NCBI GenBank assembly: GCA_937889795.1
Contig: CALBZH010000434.1
Coordinates: 1 to 9,378 of the forward strand
Length of the DNA stretch: 9,378 bases
Direction of reading: 5' to 3'
DNA from: an uncultured Syntrophobacteraceae bacterium
Lineage (GTDB): Bacteria; Desulfobacterota; Syntrophobacteria; Syntrophobacterales; Syntrophobacteraceae
Part shown: in pieces, positions 6,905-9,378 of the stretch
Numbering within the stretch: the stretch's first letter is position 1
How the letters are laid out: every line of letters begins with the position of its first letter
The notes under the pieces: generated by a model
The model's database searches: none
The model's input: only the letters and a program-made list of their open reading frames with translations
What the model was told of the DNA's origin: nothing
Made by a program: the position numbers and the translations under genes

Positions 6905-6908
6905 GGAG
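6905..6908 (+). promoter_or_regulatory. Ribosome binding site of the hdrA-like gene
   Basis: GGAG ends 10 bases before the ATG at 6919, a slightly long spacing. The start at 6919 is preferred over the in-frame ATG at 6967, which lies at the beginning of the first Rossmann strand and has no purine-rich site upstream. Confidence 0.45.
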
Positions 6909-6918
6909 CGGAAATCCT

Positions 6919-9378
6919 ATGCAAGAAGAGCCCAAAGCAAGCGAGCAGGTGATTGTTGGGTCCGTGATGGTGGTGGGCGGTGGTGTGGCGGGGATCCAGG
7001 CGTCCCTCGATTTGGCGGATTCAGGGTACCATGTCACGATGGTAGAGAGCGAGTCTTCCATCGGGGGGCTGATGGCCCAGCTGGACAAGACCTTTCCCAC
7101 CAACGACTGCGCCATGTGCATCCTTTCTCCGAAGCTGGTGGAGGTCGGTCGCCACCTGGACATCGACATCCTCACCCACAGTGAAATCCACGCCATCGAG
7201 GGCGAAGCCGGAAATTTCACGGTCAGCTTGCTCTCCCGCCCCAGATACATCGATTTGGCTGCCTGCACGGCATGCGGTCAATGCCTTTCGGTGTGCCCGG
7301 TCGCGGCCATGAACGAATTCAACCAGGGTTTGGATTCGCGGGCAGCCATCTACATGCGCTATCCCCAGGCCATTCCACGCGGTTTCGTCATCGACCGCGC
7401 TGTCTGCATCGGCTGCGGTCTCTGCGAGACCGTCTGTCTGGCCAAGGCCATCCGCTACGACGATCAGCCGCGCATGGAGCGGCGCAACGTCGGAGCGATC
7501 ATCCTGGCGCCCGGAAATCAGGTGTTCGATCCCTCCCGCTTCGAGACCTACAACGCCGTCAACCTTCCCAACGTGGTCACGAGCCTTGAATTCGAGCGCA
7601 TCCTGAGTGCCTCCGGTCCGTACCGGGGCCATCTCGCCCGACCCTACGACCGCGAGGAGCCGCGGAAAATCGCCTGGCTCCAGTGCGTGGGATCGCGCGA
7701 CATCAATCAATGCGACCACAGCACCTGTTCAGCCGTTTGCTGCATGGTTGCCATCAAGGAAGCCGTTATCGCCAAGGAGCACGCCCGCCACGACCTCGAC
7801 ACGGCGATCTTCTTCATGGACATGCGAACCCACGGCAAGGACTTCGAGCACTTCTACAACCGGGCACGAGAGCAGGGCGTCCGCTTCCTCCGCTCACGGG
7901 TGCATTCCATCGAGCGGGAGGGAGAAAGTGATCTGCGGATCACGTACGTGGACGAGGCCGGCGTGCCGCAAAGCGAGGTCTTTGACATGGTCGTGCTCTC
8001 GGTGGGCTTCGAGGTGAGCCGGCAGGCCGTTGCGATGGCTGATCGCCTGGGAGTCGAGCTGAACGCTCATCGGTTCACGGACACCGGCAGCTTCCGGCCC
8101 GTTGCCACGAACCGTCCTGGGATCTTTGTATGCGGGTGCATGCAAGGGCCCAAGGACATCCCCCAGTCCGTCGTGGAGGCAAGCGCGGCCGCTGCGGCTG
8201 CGGGAGCGCTTCTCAGCGCGGCCCGCGGAGCCCTGGTCAAGGCCAAGCCCATTCCAGCGCAAATCAACGTCTCGGGAGTAAGGCCTCGCATCGGGGTCTT
8301 TGTCTGCCATTGCGGCATCAACATTGGGGGCGTCGTGGACGTTCCCGCCGTTCGCGACTACGCGCGGAATCTGCCCTTCGTGGAATACGTGGGCGACAAC
8401 CTCTACACCTGCTCCCAGGACACCCAGGAGACTCTCAAACGGCTGATCACGGATAACGGCCTCAACCGGATCGTCGTTGCGGCCTGTACGCCGAAGACCC
8501 ATGAGCCGCTTTTTCAGGAGACCATGGAAGAAACGGGTTTGAACCGGTACCTGTTCGAGATGGCGAACATCCGCAACATGGTCTCCTGGGTGCATGCCGC
8601 CGACCCTCGAGCCGCCACGGAAAAGGCCAAGGACCTGGTGCGCATGGCGGTGGCCAAGGCCGCGCTTCTCGAGCCCCTGCAGGAGCCGGAGCTCCAGGTC
8701 ACTCGCCGCGCGCTGGTGGTCGGAGGAGGCGTGGCGGGCATGGCGGCGGCTCTAACCTTGGCCGATCAAGGGTTCCCCGTCCATGTGGTGGAACGGTCGA
8801 ATCGGCTGGGAGGGCAGGCACTGGCTCTCCACCAAACATGGCGGGGAGAATCGATTTCCACCTACGTGGAGGTTCTGACAAAATCCCTCCAGACGCACCC
8901 GCGCGTCACGGTGCATCTCTCGAGCACTCTCTCTCGGGTGGACGGGTTCGTCGGGAACTTCAAGACAACCATCCAGAACGAAAGCGCTTCCGAAGCCATT
9001 GAGCACGGAGTCGCCGTCATCGCAACCGGCGGGAGCGAATGGCAGCCCGACGAATACCTGTTCGGCCAAGATCCGAGGGTGCTGACCCATCAGGACCTCG
9101 ATCGCCGCTTCATGGAAAATGACCCGTCTCTCGGATCGTTGCACCGGGCCGTTTTCATTCAGTGCGTGGGCTCGAGGGAGCCGCAAAGGCCTTACTGCAG
9201 CCGTGTTTGCTGCACCCACACCCTCCAAAGCGCCCTGCATCTCAAGACCCTCAACCCCGATTGCGAGGTCTTCGTGCTCTACCGGGATCTACGAAGCTAC
9301 GGTGAGCGCGAGACGCTGTACCTCGAGGCTCGCAGGCGGGGGGTTGTCTTTGTACGCTACGATCTCGACAGCAAGCCC
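6919..9378 (+). CDS. Tandem HdrA-like flavin/iron-sulfur protein (3' end outside window)
   Basis: The frame is open from the ATG at 6919 to the right edge (820 residues). HdrA is the FAD subunit of heterodisulfide-reductase-type complexes, which move electrons between ferredoxin, NADH or H2 and disulfide-type acceptors in the cytoplasm, often by flavin bifurcation. First module (~17-450): FAD-binding GGGVAG (20-25) ending at E43, TFPTNDCAMC (C64, C67), an inserted two-cluster ferredoxin (C116/119/122/126 and C163/166/169/173), and a four-Cys motif C256, C270, C274, C275. Second module: an HdrA N-terminal domain (~455-590) with VCHCGINIGG and AACTPKTHEP, a second GGGVAG (602-607) with E625 and LGGQA, and a second four-Cys motif C749, C760, C764, C765. 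Rossmann and four-Cys modules are thus duplicated, while the inserted ferredoxin occurs once. Typical HdrA is ~650 residues; this one is longer even though incomplete. Alternatives are BamE/BzdV-like or QmoA/B-like relatives. Partner subunits would lie downstream. Confidence 0.88.
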   Translation, partial: MQEEPKASEQVIVGSVMVVGGGVAGIQASLDLADSGYHVTMVESESSIGGLMAQLDKTFPTNDCAMCILSPKLVEVGRHLDIDILTHSEIHAIEGEAGNFTVSLLSRPRYIDLAACTACGQCLSVCPVAAMNEFNQGLDSRAAIYMRYPQAIPRGFVIDRAVCIGCGLCETVCLAKAIRYDDQPRMERRNVGAIILAPGNQVFDPSRFETYNAVNLPNVVTSLEFERILSASGPYRGHLARPYDREEPRKIAWLQCVGSRDINQCDHSTCSAVCCMVAIKEAVIAKEHARHDLDTAIFFMDMRTHGKDFEHFYNRAREQGVRFLRSRVHSIEREGESDLRITYVDEAGVPQSEVFDMVVLSVGFEVSRQAVAMADRLGVELNAHRFTDTGSFRPVATNRPGIFVCGCMQGPKDIPQSVVEASAAAAAAGALLSAARGALVKAKPIPAQINVSGVRPRIGVFVCHCGINIGGVVDVPAVRDYARNLPFVEYVGDNLYTCSQDTQETLKRLITDNGLNRIVVAACTPKTHEPLFQETMEETGLNRYLFEMANIRNMVSWVHAADPRAATEKAKDLVRMAVAKAALLEPLQEPELQVTRRALVVGGGVAGMAAALTLADQGFPVHVVERSNRLGGQALALHQTWRGESISTYVEVLTKSLQTHPRVTVHLSSTLSRVDGFVGNFKTTIQNESASEAIEHGVAVIATGGSEWQPDEYLFGQDPRVLTHQDLDRRFMENDPSLGSLHRAVFIQCVGSREPQRPYCSRVCCTHTLQSALHLKTLNPDCEVFVLYRDLRSYGERETLYLEARRRGVVFVRYDLDSKP

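Larger units (their letters stand above)
6337..6918. other. Long intergenic region before the hdrA-like gene
   Basis: This 582-bp gap has no convincing gene. Overlapping open frames on both strands near 6266-6520 (65 and 84 codons) read into the end of the hybrid kinase in other frames and show no family features. The gap holds a nested inverted repeat (6406-6496), a spaced inverted repeat (6624-6694) and a run of hairpins just before the hdrA-like start (6779-6902). An AT-richer stretch lies at about 6520-6590 but gives no -35/-10 pair that I would defend. The length and structure suggest that the hdrA-like gene is transcribed separately from the kinases. Confidence 0.6.

Noticed and set aside
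1..9378. CRISPR array, tRNA, rRNA, insertion sequence or prophage
   Set aside because: No regularly spaced repeats, no tRNA T-arm signature in the gaps, and no transposase, integrase or phage gene was seen.

Overview
This is a GC-rich bacterial window with every supportable gene on the + strand. The gene content is an HdrA-type flavin/iron-sulfur protein, a TtrA-like molybdopterin oxidoreductase and large multidomain histidine kinases. That points to an anaerobic, sulfur-metabolising or syntrophic Desulfobacterota (former Deltaproteobacteria), perhaps close to Syntrophobacter. This assignment is inferred from gene content and protein style, not from a database match.

Layout. (1) 3-1085: the C-terminal ~360 residues of a tetrathionate-reductase-like molybdopterin oxidoreductase, whose start lies upstream of the window. 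Its stop codon is followed within 3 bases by a perfect 13-bp hairpin. (2) 1086-1412: a 327-bp gap that probably carries the promoter of the next operon. (3) 1416-4211: a membrane histidine kinase of 931 residues with a very large periplasmic sensor, HAMP, and an unusual HNIGN-type dimerisation segment. (4) 4204-6336: a soluble REC-PAS-HisKA-HATPase-REC hybrid kinase that overlaps gene 3 by 8 bp, so the two are an evident translationally coupled pair. (5) 6337-6918: a 582-bp gap without a convincing gene but with several inverted repeats. (6) 6919 to the window end: the first 820 residues of a tandem HdrA-like protein, cut by the window edge.

How they may work together. The two kinases look like a relay: the periplasmic sensor phosphorylates the N-terminal receiver of the hybrid kinase, which has its own PAS, kinase core and terminal receiver. 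Neither has a DNA-binding or other output domain, and there is no Hpt domain, so the final regulator is elsewhere. The flanking genes are electron-transfer enzymes: a periplasmic-type Mo enzyme that probably acts on an oxidised sulfur or similar compound, and a cytoplasmic HdrA electron-transfer flavoprotein of the flavin-bifurcation family. A link between the sensors and these enzymes is suggested only by proximity.

The most unusual items are the tandem, asymmetric HdrA, the output-less two-kinase relay with its large uncharacterised periplasmic sensor, and the potentially structured leader upstream of the hdrA-like gene. Nothing here amounts to a proven new system.
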